DNA from: Alphaproteobacteria bacterium
Lineage (GTDB): Bacteria; Pseudomonadota; Alphaproteobacteria; Caulobacterales; Maricaulaceae
NCBI GenBank assembly: GCA_024742735.1
Contig: JANSXV010000001.1
Coordinates: 744,001 to 808,000, forward strand
Direction of reading: 5' to 3'
Length of the DNA: 64,000 nt
Shown here: positions 43,655 to 52,700 of the stretch, piece by piece
Numbering within the stretch: the first letter of the stretch is position 1
Layout of the letters: every line of letters starts with the position of its first letter
Made by a program: the position numbers and the translations under genes
Notes under the pieces: model-generated
Told to the model about the DNA's origin: nothing
The model's input: only the letters and a program-made list of their open reading frames with translations
The model's database searches: none

Positions 43655-44062
43655 ATGGCTCGTCTGAGCTCATCTGAAATCAATGCCCTCCGCGAGAACC
43701 TGCCTGAGGAGGTCGACCGCATCGCCTTCTTTGAAGGCACCGAAGCGCCGGGCTGCAGTCCGCTGAATGCGGAGAAGCGCGAGGGCGTCTATGCCTGCGC
43801 GGTGTGCGGCGAGGTCCTGTTCACCAGCAAGGAAAAGTATGAAAGCGGATCGGGCTGGCCCAGCTTCTGGGCGCCGGCCCATGACCAGGCGCTTGAGACC
43901 AAGAGGGACTTCAAGCTGATCATGCCGCGCACCGAGTTCCATTGCGCCAATTGCGGCGCCCATGGCGGTCATGTCTTCCCCGACGGGCCGCAGCCGACAG
44001 GGCTTCGCTATTGCGTCAATGGCGCGGTGCTGGACTTCAAGCCTGCACAAGGCGAAAACTGA
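43655..44062 (+). CDS. msrB: Peptide-methionine (R)-S-oxide reductase MsrB
   Basis: 135 residues. Repairs Met-R-sulfoxide in proteins. GSGWPSFW, two zinc CxxC pairs (CAVC and CANC) and the active-site Cys in LRYCVNGAVLDF are present. The residue after Asn is Gly where most members have Ser (RYCxNS). GGAG lies before the ATG. The MFS gene is 40 bp upstream, so co-transcription is possible. Confidence 0.95.
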   Translation: MARLSSSEINALRENLPEEVDRIAFFEGTEAPGCSPLNAEKREGVYACAVCGEVLFTSKEKYESGSGWPSFWAPAHDQALETKRDFKLIMPRTEFHCANCGAHGGHVFPDGPQPTGLRYCVNGAVLDFKPAQGEN

Positions 44063-44105
44063 GCCCCTCAATCACCCAGGGGAGTCGGCGACTGCGCCGG
44101 ACATC

Positions 44106-46433
44106 ATGCCCATGATCAAGAAGACCTTTACGCCCGCGCCGATGGTGTTCGCCCTCGGCGCGTTTCTCACATTATCCGCCTGCTCTGATCAGCCCGCCGA
44201 TCAGGCCGGCGAGCCGGACCCGACTTTGGAGACTGATACCGCCATGGCCGAAACCGCCCCGCAGGACCTGATCGCGCGCGCGCAAGGCCTTGAGGCTCCG
44301 ACCCCGGAGCAGCGCCCGCAGGAAATCACCCAGCACGGCGAAACGCGCGTCGATGAATTCGCCTGGCTGCGCGACGACGACTGGCAGACGGTGATGCGCG
44401 ATCCGTCCGTGCTGCAGGCCGACATCCGCACCCATCTCGAGGCCGAGAACGCCTATTACAACGCAGTGATGGCGCCGCTGGAGGCGCTGGAGGACCGCAT
44501 CTATTCGGAGATGCGCGGGCGCATCAAGGAAGACGACGCCTCCCCGCCGGAGCGTGACGGGCCGTGGTTCTACTACACCCGCTTCCGCGAAGGCGGACAG
44601 TATCCCGTCTTCGCCCGCCGTCCCGCCGATGAGAACGGCGAGATGAGCGGCGAGGAGCAGATCATCCTGGACGGCGACGCCGAAGCGGATGGCATCGAGT
44701 ATTTCGACCTCGGCTCGGTCGAACACTCCCCGGACCATCGCTACATGGCCTGGGCGGTCGATACCGCCGGATCGGAGTTCTACGAGATCCGCATCCGTGA
44801 TCTGCAGACCGGCGAGGATGTCGCCACCCTGACCGATGAGGGCTATGGCTCGCTGGAATGGGCCAATGATTCCCGCACGCTCTATTGGGTCTGGCGCGAC
44901 GCCAATAACCGGCCCAAGCGCGTCTATCGCCAGGCCATGGACGCCGACGAGGCCGAGCTGATCTATGAAGAGGCCGATGACGGCTTCTTCCTGGGCGTCG
45001 GCAAGACCGATGGCGACACCTGGATCGTCCTGTCCGCCAGCGACCACACCACGACCGAGATGCGCGTGTTCGACGCAAACGATCCAGCCGCCGAGCCGAT
45101 CCTCGTCTCCGAGCGCGAAAGCGGCGTGGAGTATTCCCTGACCGAGGCGGGCGGGCAGATCTTCGTGCGCACCAATCAGGACGGCGCAGTGGACTTCAAG
45201 ATCATGACCGCCCCCCTGGACGATCCGCGCCGGGAGAACTGGTCGGACCTGATCGACCATCGCCCGGGCGTCCTCGTCAACGGGCTTGTGGGCTATCAGG
45301 ACTGGCTGGTCCGAATGGAGCGGGCGAACGCCCTGCCCCGCATCATCGTGCGCAATCTCGCCGATGGCGAGGAGCACGAGATCGCGTTCGAAGAAGAGGC
45401 CTACGCCCTCGGGCTTGATGGCGGCATGGAATACGCCGTGGACATGATGCGCTTCTCCTACGAGAGCCCGTCCACGCCGGAAGAGACCTTCGACTATGAC
45501 ATGGCCTCGCGTGAGCGGACCCTGATCAAGCGTCAGGAAATCCCCTCCGGCCATGACGCCTCGGACTATGTCGTCCGCCGCCTGATGGCGCCGGCCCGCG
45601 ACGGCGAGATGATCCCGGTCACCCTGCTCTATCGCGAGGGCACGGCGCTGGACGGCTCGGCGCCGCTGATGCTGTATGGCTACGGGTCCTACGGCATCAC
45701 CATCCCGGCGGGCTTCTCGGTCTCCCGCTTCAGCCTGGTCGACCGGGGCATGATCTACGCCATCGCCCACATCCGCGGCGGCATGTCCAAGGGGTACCAG
45801 TGGTATCTGGACGGCAAGCTGAACAGCAAGACCAACACCTTCAACGACTTCGTGGACTCCGGCCGGTTCCTGGTCGAGCAGGGCTTCACGACCGAAGGAA
45901 ACATCGTCGCCATGGGCGGATCGGCCGGGGGGCTGCTGGTCGGCGCGGCCATGAACCAGGCGCCGGAGCTGTTTGCTGGCGTGATCGCAGCGGTGCCGTT
46001 TGTGGACGTGACCAACACCATGTCCGACCCGAGCCTGCCGCTCACCCCGCCGGAATGGCCTGAGTGGGGCAACCCGATCGAGGACGCCGAGGCCTATCGC
46101 TACATCATGAGCTACAGCCCGTACGACAACGTCACGGCGCAGGACTATCCCCACCTCCTGGCCACGGCCGGTCTGACCGACCCGCGCGTGACCTATTGGG
46201 AGCCGGCGAAGTGGGCCGCGCGGGTGCGCACCCGGCGGACCGATGACGGTCTGACGCTCATGCGCACGAATATGGGCGCCGGCCATGGCGGCGCATCCGG
46301 GCGTTTCGATGCGCTGAAGGAACGGGCTGAGGAATGGGCGTTCGCCCTGATGACCGTGGGCCTCGCCGATGCAGAAGCCGCGCAAGCGAGTGTTGAATCG
46401 GCAGAAGCGGGCGAAAACTCAGCCGGGAACTAA
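44106..46433 (+). CDS. S9A prolyl oligopeptidase lipoprotein (protease II-like)
   Basis: 775 residues. Lipoprotein signal with lipobox FLTLSACSD, then the S9 beta-propeller (residues ~90-450) and the alpha/beta-hydrolase domain with catalytic Ser in MGGSAGGLLVGAA, Asp about ATAGLTDPRV, and His in NMGAGHGGASGRFD. Cleaves short peptides after Pro or basic residues; anchored in the periplasm or outer membrane. ATG 44106 or 44112 are both acceptable. A likely terminator follows. Confidence 0.93.
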   Translation: MPMIKKTFTPAPMVFALGAFLTLSACSDQPADQAGEPDPTLETDTAMAETAPQDLIARAQGLEAPTPEQRPQEITQHGETRVDEFAWLRDDDWQTVMRDPSVLQADIRTHLEAENAYYNAVMAPLEALEDRIYSEMRGRIKEDDASPPERDGPWFYYTRFREGGQYPVFARRPADENGEMSGEEQIILDGDAEADGIEYFDLGSVEHSPDHRYMAWAVDTAGSEFYEIRIRDLQTGEDVATLTDEGYGSLEWANDSRTLYWVWRDANNRPKRVYRQAMDADEAELIYEEADDGFFLGVGKTDGDTWIVLSASDHTTTEMRVFDANDPAAEPILVSERESGVEYSLTEAGGQIFVRTNQDGAVDFKIMTAPLDDPRRENWSDLIDHRPGVLVNGLVGYQDWLVRMERANALPRIIVRNLADGEEHEIAFEEEAYALGLDGGMEYAVDMMRFSYESPSTPEETFDYDMASRERTLIKRQEIPSGHDASDYVVRRLMAPARDGEMIPVTLLYREGTALDGSAPLMLYGYGSYGITIPAGFSVSRFSLVDRGMIYAIAHIRGGMSKGYQWYLDGKLNSKTNTFNDFVDSGRFLVEQGFTTEGNIVAMGGSAGGLLVGAAMNQAPELFAGVIAAVPFVDVTNTMSDPSLPLTPPEWPEWGNPIEDAEAYRYIMSYSPYDNVTAQDYPHLLATAGLTDPRVTYWEPAKWAARVRTRRTDDGLTLMRTNMGAGHGGASGRFDALKERAEEWAFALMTVGLADAEAAQASVESAEAGENSAGN

Positions 46434-46460
46434 AGCCGGACCGGCTTGTCTGAATGCAGC

Positions 46461-46487
46461 GGCGCGGGCCAGACGGCCCGCGCCGTT
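46461..46487 (+). terminator. Hairpin after S9A peptidase gene
   Basis: GGCGCGGGCC-AGAC-GGCCCGCGCC followed by GTTT. Ten-base perfect stem between convergent genes; the short T-run makes it a moderate candidate and it may serve both directions. Confidence 0.6.
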
Positions 46488-46492
46488 TGCGT

Positions 46493-47161
46493 TCAGTCCT
46501 CCAGCCGGAAGGCGAGCGTGGTGGTCACGCCGCGGCGCACCACTGCATTGGGATCCTGGCCCCTGGCCGCCGAATGCCGCCAGCCCGACACCGCCTCGAG
46601 ACTTGCACGCTCGAATCCGCTGGAGTCACAGGACACCACGGAGAGGTTCGCCGTACGGCCCGACGCCAGGATGTCGTACCGGACGGTGCAATCGCCCTGG
46701 ACGCCGCGCGAGGCTTCGCGCGAGGGATAGATCGGCTCGACGCGGGTCGCCAGCGGCGGCGGCGCCAGCACGAAGTCTGCAGTCCCGTCCATCACCACTT
46801 GGTCGTCGATTACAGGCGGCTGCACAGTATAGCCAGTCTCTACAGGCCGGGCCTCGCGTTCAGTGGTGATGACCGGCCGTGGCGGCGGGGCGACGACCGG
46901 GTCAAGGGTCGGCCGGCGCTGATCCCTGACGGCGTCGCGCTCGGGCACCTCAAAGGAGATCGTGATCGTCGGCGCCTCATCGACCTCGGCGGCGGGGGCA
47001 GAATCACTGGCGATCAGCGCCTGCATCACCATGAACAGGCTGAATGTGATCGCGCCCGCGAGGCCGAGCGCGGCGACAAGGCGCAGCCCCGCACCCAGGG
47101 TGCGGGCGAGTCCGGAGGCGGCGCCCGAAGGCGCTGAAAGCATGAAAACAGCGGTGGTCAT
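46493..47161 (-). CDS. TonB-family energy transducer, second copy
   Basis: 222 residues. N-terminal transmembrane helix (VAALGLAGAITFSLFMVMQ), a proline-rich periplasmic spacer (VVAPPPRPVITTERE) and a C-terminal TonB domain (VEPIYPSREASRGVQGDCTV; ...GWRHSAARG). Two cysteines (GDCTV and VVSCDS) at matching positions in both TonB paralogues here suggest a conserved disulfide. GGGAG precedes the ATG. It couples proton-motive force to TonB-dependent transporters. It is separated from the main operon by a TPR-gene remnant, suggesting a duplicated module. Confidence 0.88.
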   Translation of the reverse strand: MTTAVFMLSAPSGAASGLARTLGAGLRLVAALGLAGAITFSLFMVMQALIASDSAPAAEVDEAPTITISFEVPERDAVRDQRRPTLDPVVAPPPRPVITTEREARPVETGYTVQPPVIDDQVVMDGTADFVLAPPPLATRVEPIYPSREASRGVQGDCTVRYDILASGRTANLSVVSCDSSGFERASLEAVSGWRHSAARGQDPNAVVRRGVTTTLAFRLED

Positions 47162-47251
47162 GGCGCAATCTCCCTTGCCGGCGCGGGAGCCGGCTGGAGA
47201 TAGACTCCCGCCAAGATCGAAATCCTAACACATACTCCCGGCAGGCGCGAG

Positions 47252-47509
47252 CTATTGCTCGATCACGCCGGCCCGCACCTCTTCGCAAAAGGGCGAGTCC
47301 AGGTCCGGAGGGCCTGTACGCTGCGGCTGGAACGGGGGCTGAGACTGGCTCGGCGCCGCCTCCGGCTCAGCGATCTGCTCGCCGTAAGCGTTGAAATACG
47401 GTGCGCAGCGCTCCGGGAAGGCGTTGTCAGGGATCGCGATCCTCGCTTCGGGATCAAGTCCCTCGGTCAGGATGAGGATGCGCCGCTCCGCTTCCAGTGT
47501 GAGGGGAAT
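47252..47509 (-). pseudogene. Remnant of a second TPR gene (C-terminal fragment)
   Basis: The minus frame from a TGA at 47510 to a TAG at 47252 reads LTLEAERRILILTEGLDPEA...FPERCAPYFNAYGEQIAEPE, nearly the same as residues ~465-510 of the 531-residue TPR protein encoded next door (LTLEAERRILVLTGEVDEDG...FPERCARYFNRFGEQIREAN). There is no start codon or upstream coding sequence; instead the neighbour's terminator lies upstream. The last ~35 residues (PSQSQPPFQPQRTGPP...) are unique. A truncated duplicate rather than a small gene. Confidence 0.75.
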
Positions 47510-47565
47510 TCAAGCCACAGTGCGCGGTAAGCGGGCCATGTCAGCACGAACCTTCACCATGCAGA

Positions 47566-47592
47566 AACCCCGCCACCAGAGGTGACGGGGTT
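47566..47592 (-). terminator. Terminator of the TonB/Exb operon
   Basis: Minus strand AACCCCGTCACC-TCT-GGTGGCGGGGTT, followed by TCTGC. Twelve-pair stem with one mismatch directly after the TPR gene. Confidence 0.65.
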
Positions 47593-47625
47593 CTGAATTC
47601 CAGGCAAGGCTTGTGACTGATAGGT

Positions 47626-49221
47626 CTACCCGCCAGCCTGTTGCTGGGCGGCCTGCTCGGCGCGGCGCTGCTGGGCCGCCTCGAACTCGGCGTCGGTCAT
47701 GTTCGCTTCGCGGATCTGCTCGCCGAAGCGGTTGAAGTAGCGCGCACAGCGCTCCGGGAACGCGTCTTCCGAGATGCGCACGCGGCCGTCTTCATCGACT
47801 TCACCGGTCAGGACCAGGATGCGCCGCTCGGCTTCAAGCGTGAGACGGCACTCATCGATGGTGACCTGGATGCGCTGGATGCGGCGGCGCTCCTCACCCT
47901 CGATCTGGGCGTTGATGAAGCGGATCCACCCGTTTGCGGAGGTTCGGCTGCCGGAGAAGCGCGCGGCCTGGCGGAAGGCTTCAAGCGCCTCATTCACCTT
48001 GCCGGCGTCGGCGGTCACGCTGTCCACCTGCTCAAAGCGCACGTTACCCAGCAGCTCCCAGGCGGCGCCCGTATTGGACAACCCGCCGCGGGACAGGGCG
48101 GTCTCGAGCGCGGCTTCGGCCTGGACCGGCTGGTTCAGCTGGAAGTGGGCCTCAGCGAGACGCAGGGCTGTTTCGCCATCGCCCATGAGCTCCGACAGAC
48201 GCTCCAGAACCGGAATCGCCCGATCAAATTCGGCGGCCTGCCGCCACATGTTGGCGAGGGTCTCCAGATTGTCTTGCGTGGTCTGGATCCGGCCCGCATT
48301 CATCTCGCGCTCAAGGATCGTGGCGCCGCGATAGGGATTTTCGTAGTAGCTGTAATACTGCACCAGGCGGATCAGCTCGTTCTCTTCCTGGAACAGGCCG
48401 TTGAGATACATCAGCTTGTTGGCCTCGAACGCATCTTCCTCCCGGCCAAGACGGGCGAACAATGCGACGAGGTTCTGCCAGCCGCGGCGCGTGCCCGGAT
48501 AATCCTGCAGAGAGTCGCGCACCACACGCAGCTCATCCTGGGGACGATCGAGCTGCTGATAGAAGAACTGCATCAGCGCGTACTCGGACTCGCTCTTGTC
48601 CGACTCCAAACGGTAGAAGCGCTCGGCATAGGGCAGACCCGCGCGGATCAGGCGCATGGTCTCGGATTCGTTATCGGTTGCCTGGGACGCCTGGATGTAA
48701 ACCTGCGCCAGGGTCTTTGACAGACGCGCGTTAAGCTCGGCCCCCGCATCGACCGCAAGCTCGAACTGACGAATGGCTTCGGAGTAGTTCTCCTGGACCA
48801 TGTAGAGCTGGCCGAGATTGGTCCGGAATGCGATTATCTGATCGGTAACGAGGGCGCCGGTATCGATGGCGGCCCGGAAGTCGCTGATGGCGCCCTGATA
48901 GTTATCGACTTGGAAATAAGCGTTGCCGCGCAGCTGATAGACGACGCTGCTTTCGTACGGAGTCATCTCGGTCGCCAGAAGGCGGGTCCCGATGCGGATC
49001 ACCTCCTGAAAATTCTCAGCCATGAGGGCATCCTGCATCAGGATGACCTGCTCACCGACGCGTGTCGTTAGAACGCGGCCTTCCGCGCTCTGTTCGTCGT
49101 TATTGTTCCGCCGCTGCGCGTCAGCAGGAGCGGCAAGGCTGAACGCGATGGCGGCGGCCACGAACAGCGCACCGACATTGCGGATCAGGGATCGGGGGTC
49201 GAGGAACTCGGACCGGGTCAT
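47626..49221 (-). CDS. TonB-system tetratricopeptide-repeat protein
   Basis: 531 residues with signal peptide (SLIRNVGALFVAAAIAFSLA, cleavage after ADAQ) and at least six TPR-like units (e.g. SVVYQLRGNAYFQVDNYQGA; AFRTNLGQLYMVQENYSEAI). Periplasmic TPR proteins are usual last members of TonB2-like operons. Starts 58 nt after tonB. Probably scaffolds or regulates the TonB complex. Confidence 0.82.
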   Translation of the reverse strand: MTRSEFLDPRSLIRNVGALFVAAAIAFSLAAPADAQRRNNNDEQSAEGRVLTTRVGEQVILMQDALMAENFQEVIRIGTRLLATEMTPYESSVVYQLRGNAYFQVDNYQGAISDFRAAIDTGALVTDQIIAFRTNLGQLYMVQENYSEAIRQFELAVDAGAELNARLSKTLAQVYIQASQATDNESETMRLIRAGLPYAERFYRLESDKSESEYALMQFFYQQLDRPQDELRVVRDSLQDYPGTRRGWQNLVALFARLGREEDAFEANKLMYLNGLFQEENELIRLVQYYSYYENPYRGATILEREMNAGRIQTTQDNLETLANMWRQAAEFDRAIPVLERLSELMGDGETALRLAEAHFQLNQPVQAEAALETALSRGGLSNTGAAWELLGNVRFEQVDSVTADAGKVNEALEAFRQAARFSGSRTSANGWIRFINAQIEGEERRRIQRIQVTIDECRLTLEAERRILVLTGEVDEDGRVRISEDAFPERCARYFNRFGEQIREANMTDAEFEAAQQRRAEQAAQQQAGG

Positions 49222-49279
49222 GTCAATCTCCGTCCGCGCCGCGCCGCAGGATCTCGGTCCTGCGGCGCTTCAGGCGCGC

Positions 49280-49897
49280 TTAGTCATCAAGTTGATAGTC
49301 AAGGCGGGTCACAACGCCGCGACGCCAGACGGCTGTGCCGTCCTGAACCTTCGGCTCGTAACGCCAGCGCTCAACGGCTCGGATAGTCGAGCGTTCAAAC
49401 ATGGAGTCGCAGGTCGTGGCCTGGATGTTGGTCGGCGTGCCGTCAGGCGTCACGTCGAACATCACCGTACAGCTGCCTTCGGTTCCCCGCTCAGCCGCCC
49501 GCGGAGGATATTGCGGGGGAATTCGAACCATCGGCTGGGCGTCGCGGTCTGACACGTCGAAGCTGACATTGTCGCCGGACATTTCCGGGGTTTCGAACTC
49601 GGGGAGTTCGCCGCCGACCGTGGACATGTCCTCGTTCGGCTGCTCGGCCCGCTGGCGCTCGATCTGCGGCGGCGGGGGCGGCGGATCGACCCGCTCCACA
49701 TCGTCGAGATTCACCTCACGCTGGCGAATATCGACATCGTCTACTTCTTCCGAGATCGCAATGCGCAGCTCTTCACCAGCCTCCTCAAGGGGAACCTGAT
49801 CCTCGAAGATCAGGATGATCATGAGCTGGAACAGCAGGAAAGTGATCGCACCGGCGATCGGAACCCCGATCAGGAGACGAATAATGCTGGCCATCAT
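49280..49897 (-). CDS. tonB: TonB-family energy transducer of the Exb operon
   Basis: 205 residues. One N-terminal TM helix (GVPIAGAITFLLFQLMIILI), acidic and proline-rich spacer (VERVDPPPPPPQIERQRAEQ), and the C-terminal domain (RIPPQYPPRAAERGTEGSCT; AVERWRYEPKV). Conserved Cys pair as in the second TonB. AGGAG overlaps the preceding stop. With ExbB/ExbD it transmits proton-motive force to outer-membrane receptors for metals, vitamins or polymers. Confidence 0.92.
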   Translation of the reverse strand: MMASIIRLLIGVPIAGAITFLLFQLMIILIFEDQVPLEEAGEELRIAISEEVDDVDIRQREVNLDDVERVDPPPPPPQIERQRAEQPNEDMSTVGGELPEFETPEMSGDNVSFDVSDRDAQPMVRIPPQYPPRAAERGTEGSCTVMFDVTPDGTPTNIQATTCDSMFERSTIRAVERWRYEPKVQDGTAVWRRGVVTRLDYQLDD

Positions 49898-49903
49898 GCT
49901 CTC

Positions 49904-50311
49904 CTAGTTATCTTCGGTCGAGATGTAGATGTTCTCGATCTCGAGATCCTGAAGCACTTCCTGCACGTCAAGAACGGTGCCGGCGGGCGCCTCGTCATCG
50001 CCCTGGATCATGGCGTCCGCCCGAGGGTTCTGGGCGAGCAGCTGTTCCAGGACGTTGCGGATCTGGCTGAGCTCATAGGCCCGGCCATCGATATAGATCT
50101 CATCGTCAGCAGAAACGGCGACCAGGATGGTCGGGCGAACCCGCTCCTGGGTCTGGGCCTCGGGACGGAGCGGGTCGATGCCCGGCTCCTTCACGAAGAC
50201 CGCCGTCACGATGAAGAAGATCAGAAGGATGAACACCACGTCGAGCATGGGAGTCATGTCCAGCTCGACCTCTGCATCATCCTGCAGAACACGGCTTTGG
50301 CGGCGTGCCAT
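49904..50311 (-). CDS. exbD: ExbD-type biopolymer transport protein (second)
   Basis: 135 residues. N-terminal cytoplasmic stub, one TM helix with the essential Asp (LDMTPMLDVVFILLIFFIVT) and a periplasmic domain (VEVLQDLEIENIYIST-like end). Forms the proton channel with ExbB. GGGAGGAG before the ATG. Lies between exbD1 and tonB. Confidence 0.95.
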   Translation of the reverse strand: MARRQSRVLQDDAEVELDMTPMLDVVFILLIFFIVTAVFVKEPGIDPLRPEAQTQERVRPTILVAVSADDEIYIDGRAYELSQIRNVLEQLLAQNPRADAMIQGDDEAPAGTVLDVQEVLQDLEIENIYISTEDN

Positions 50312-50328
50312 TGGTTACTCCTCCCGAC

Positions 50329-50742
50329 CTATTGTTCGTCTTCGCGGCGGTTGAACGACACCGGGATCGAGTTGGCGCGCAGCTCATCGATCAGATAGAT
50401 CAGCGTGCCGTGCTCGGCCTCGTCGGCAACCTCGATCAGGACGGCCGAATTCGGCTGCTCTGCGCGAATACGCGATACGGCGGCCAGCACCCGAAGCTCA
50501 CTGGTCTGCTCCTGATTCACGAACACACGATTTGAATCGTCGATCTGAACGAAGATGACTGTGTTGTTCGGCGGATTCTCCTCATTCTGGTTCGGAGGCG
50601 GGGGAACTATGTCGATCCCCTGCTCCTGCAGGAATGTGGCCGTCACGATGAAGAAGATCAGCAGGATGAACACGATATCCAGCATCGGCGTCATGTTGAC
50701 GTCGGCCTGATCGTTCCCCCTTTGCGATGCTCGTCTGCGCAT
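50329..50742 (-). CDS. exbD: ExbD-type biopolymer transport protein (first)
   Basis: 137 residues, paralogue of the next gene with the same TM signature (VNMTPMLDIVFILLIFFIVT) and periplasmic domain. Two exbD genes in tandem are common in TonB2-like operons and suggest a heteromeric ExbD pair. ATG follows the exbB stop by 3 nt. Confidence 0.95.
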   Translation of the reverse strand: MRRRASQRGNDQADVNMTPMLDIVFILLIFFIVTATFLQEQGIDIVPPPPNQNEENPPNNTVIFVQIDDSNRVFVNQEQTSELRVLAAVSRIRAEQPNSAVLIEVADEAEHGTLIYLIDELRANSIPVSFNRREDEQ

Positions 50743-50745
50743 GAC

Positions 50746-51267
50746 CTACTCCACCTCGAGTTCGTCAGCCAGCTCGTGCACGCGTTGCTTCGCCATGCGT
50801 TCGATCTGGTTGGAGAACAGAAGCCCGGACAGGGCCGCGACCATGCCGGCCATGGTGGGGATCGTGGCGCGCGCCACCCCCGCACTCATGGCTTTGGCGT
50901 CGGAGGACCCGGAGATCGACATCACGTCGAACACCGCGACCATCCCGGTCACCGTACCCAGAAGCCCGAACAGGGGAGCCACCGCGACCAGGGTCTTGAT
51001 GAGCTCCACATTCTGTTCCGCTTTCTGTTTCACCTCTGAGATGAGCTGATCCCGGATGGCCAGGGCATGCCAGGAGTGATGGTCGCTGCGCGCGCCCCAC
51101 TCCTGCATGACCCGCTTCTTCACTCCGCCATGGGCGAAGCCGAAATAAGCCAGCCGCTCCAGGATGAACGCCCACATCACAAAGGTCAGCAGCATGATCC
51201 AGTTCAGGATCGGACCGCCGCGCTCCAGGAATTCCTGAAGACCATTGAGGGCGCCTTGGAGATCCAT
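50746..51267 (-). CDS. exbB: ExbB/TolQ/MotA-family proton channel
   Basis: 173 residues with three predicted TM helices (MLLTFVMWAFILERLAYFGF; APLFGLLGTVTGMVAVFDVM; AALSGLLFSNQI). The GLLGTVTGM motif is the family hallmark. Pairs with ExbD. Close spacing to the flanking genes shows co-transcription. Short for ExbB, as are the second ExbB proteins of TonB2 systems. Confidence 0.94.
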   Translation of the reverse strand: MDLQGALNGLQEFLERGGPILNWIMLLTFVMWAFILERLAYFGFAHGGVKKRVMQEWGARSDHHSWHALAIRDQLISEVKQKAEQNVELIKTLVAVAPLFGLLGTVTGMVAVFDVMSISGSSDAKAMSAGVARATIPTMAGMVAALSGLLFSNQIERMAKQRVHELADELEVE

Positions 51268-51279
51268 GGGTTTGTTCCT

Positions 51280-52674
51280 CTAGCCCGCGGATTCTTCGGC
51301 GTGACGCGCGATGATGCCGGCCGCCTGCTCTTCCAGAGCCTGCTGCGCGCCGCGCGCGAAGCTGGCCGCAAAGGAGTGGATGAACAGAAGCGGGATCGCG
51401 GCGATCAGGCCCGACACGGTGGTCACAAGGGCCTCGGAGATGCCGCCCGCCATGATGCGGGGGTCGCCGGTGCCGAACAGGGTGATCTGCGTGAAGGTCC
51501 GAATCATGCCCGTCACGGTGCCGAGCAGACCCAGCAGCGGGGCGACGCCGGCGGCCAGCTTCAGGAAGTTCAGACCGAACTCCAGCTTTGGCGTTTCGCG
51601 CAGGATCGCTTCGTCGATCTTCAGCTCGATCGTCTCGATCGGACGGTCCTTGACCTCTTCATAGGCCAGCATGATGCGGCCCAGCGGGTTGGACTTGGAC
51701 GCCGTCGAACGGCGCTTCTGAGCGTTGATGGCCGAGGTGGTCATCAGGAGCGAGAAGAGCCGGAACAGGCCAAAGGCGGCCGAGAAGATCAGCAGCGCGG
51801 CGATGATCTGAGCGACGATGCCGCCCTGATCAAAACGCTCACGAAGGTCCGGCACATCCTTGTAGATGTTCAGCAGAGCGCCGCGCGACGGGTCGACCGG
51901 ACCGGCGACGATCTCACCGGGATCGGCGTTGATCAGACGGCTGGCGGCGTCAAGCAGACGGCCCGGAGGCTGCTGCTCGAGTTCTTTCAGGTCATAGCCC
52001 AGCGCACTGTTGGTGTCGTCCGCAGACCAGCGCACATAGCGCGGGCCGCCATCGTCGGCGATGGACAGGAACGGACCGACACGCGTCACCGGAAGCGGCT
52101 CGCCATTATTCAGGCCGAGCACGCGGCGCTGGAAGGTCACCACCTGGGCCTGGGCGTTCATCTCGCCGATAAGCGTCTGCCAGATGAGGTCCAGCTCGCG
52201 GCGCTCAGGCAGCGTGCGGCTGTTGGCCAGCTCGATCAGCGGCTCGTGGCGGCCGTCGAACTGAGCGGAGATGGACGAGGACTCAATGGTCGAGCCGAAT
52301 TCGCCGGCGGCCTGACGGGCCGCGCCGAACAGCTCACCGAACGCGCCTTGCTCTTCGCGAAGCTGGGCGTCCAGCTCGGCGATGCGCTGATCGTTCTGTT
52401 CAAACTGCGCCGTGAGCCGGTCCGCTTCAGCTTCCAGCGACGCCAGTTCGTTGCGGGCCTGGGCAAGGAGCGCGGCCTGGCGGTCGCGATTCTGGCGGAA
52501 TTCCTGAAGCCGGGCCTGGTTCTGCGCTTCCGCGTCACGCGCGTCGGCGCGAACGCGGTCAAGCAATTGTTGAATAGAGGTGACCGGTTGACGGTCAGCC
52601 TGGGCGAAAGCCGGCGCAGCGAGCATGGACGCTCCCAGCGAGACGGCCGCAATGGTCTTGATGATCATTTTCAT
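51280..52674 (-). CDS. TtpC-like ExbB-family protein with large periplasmic extension
   Basis: 464 residues. Signal peptide (SLGASMLAAPAFAQADRQPV), a long periplasmic coiled coil (DAEAQNQARLQEFRQNRDRQ; LEAEADRLTAQFEQNDQRI), then a C-terminal ExbB/TolQ channel domain with TM helices (ALLIFSAAFGLFRLFSLLMT; GVAPLLGLLGTVTGMIRTF). This layout is that of TtpC, the extra component of Vibrio TonB2 systems. Follows DUF3450 by 26 nt. Confidence 0.9.
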   Translation of the reverse strand: MKMIIKTIAAVSLGASMLAAPAFAQADRQPVTSIQQLLDRVRADARDAEAQNQARLQEFRQNRDRQAALLAQARNELASLEAEADRLTAQFEQNDQRIAELDAQLREEQGAFGELFGAARQAAGEFGSTIESSSISAQFDGRHEPLIELANSRTLPERRELDLIWQTLIGEMNAQAQVVTFQRRVLGLNNGEPLPVTRVGPFLSIADDGGPRYVRWSADDTNSALGYDLKELEQQPPGRLLDAASRLINADPGEIVAGPVDPSRGALLNIYKDVPDLRERFDQGGIVAQIIAALLIFSAAFGLFRLFSLLMTTSAINAQKRRSTASKSNPLGRIMLAYEEVKDRPIETIELKIDEAILRETPKLEFGLNFLKLAAGVAPLLGLLGTVTGMIRTFTQITLFGTGDPRIMAGGISEALVTTVSGLIAAIPLLFIHSFAASFARGAQQALEEQAAGIIARHAEESAG

Positions 52675-52700
52675 CGGTATGTTCTCCCGTCTCGACCGGT

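Noticed and set aside
47255-47530. 91-codon plus-strand frame
   Set aside because: Antisense to the TPR remnant, whose minus-strand frame aligns with the neighbouring intact gene.
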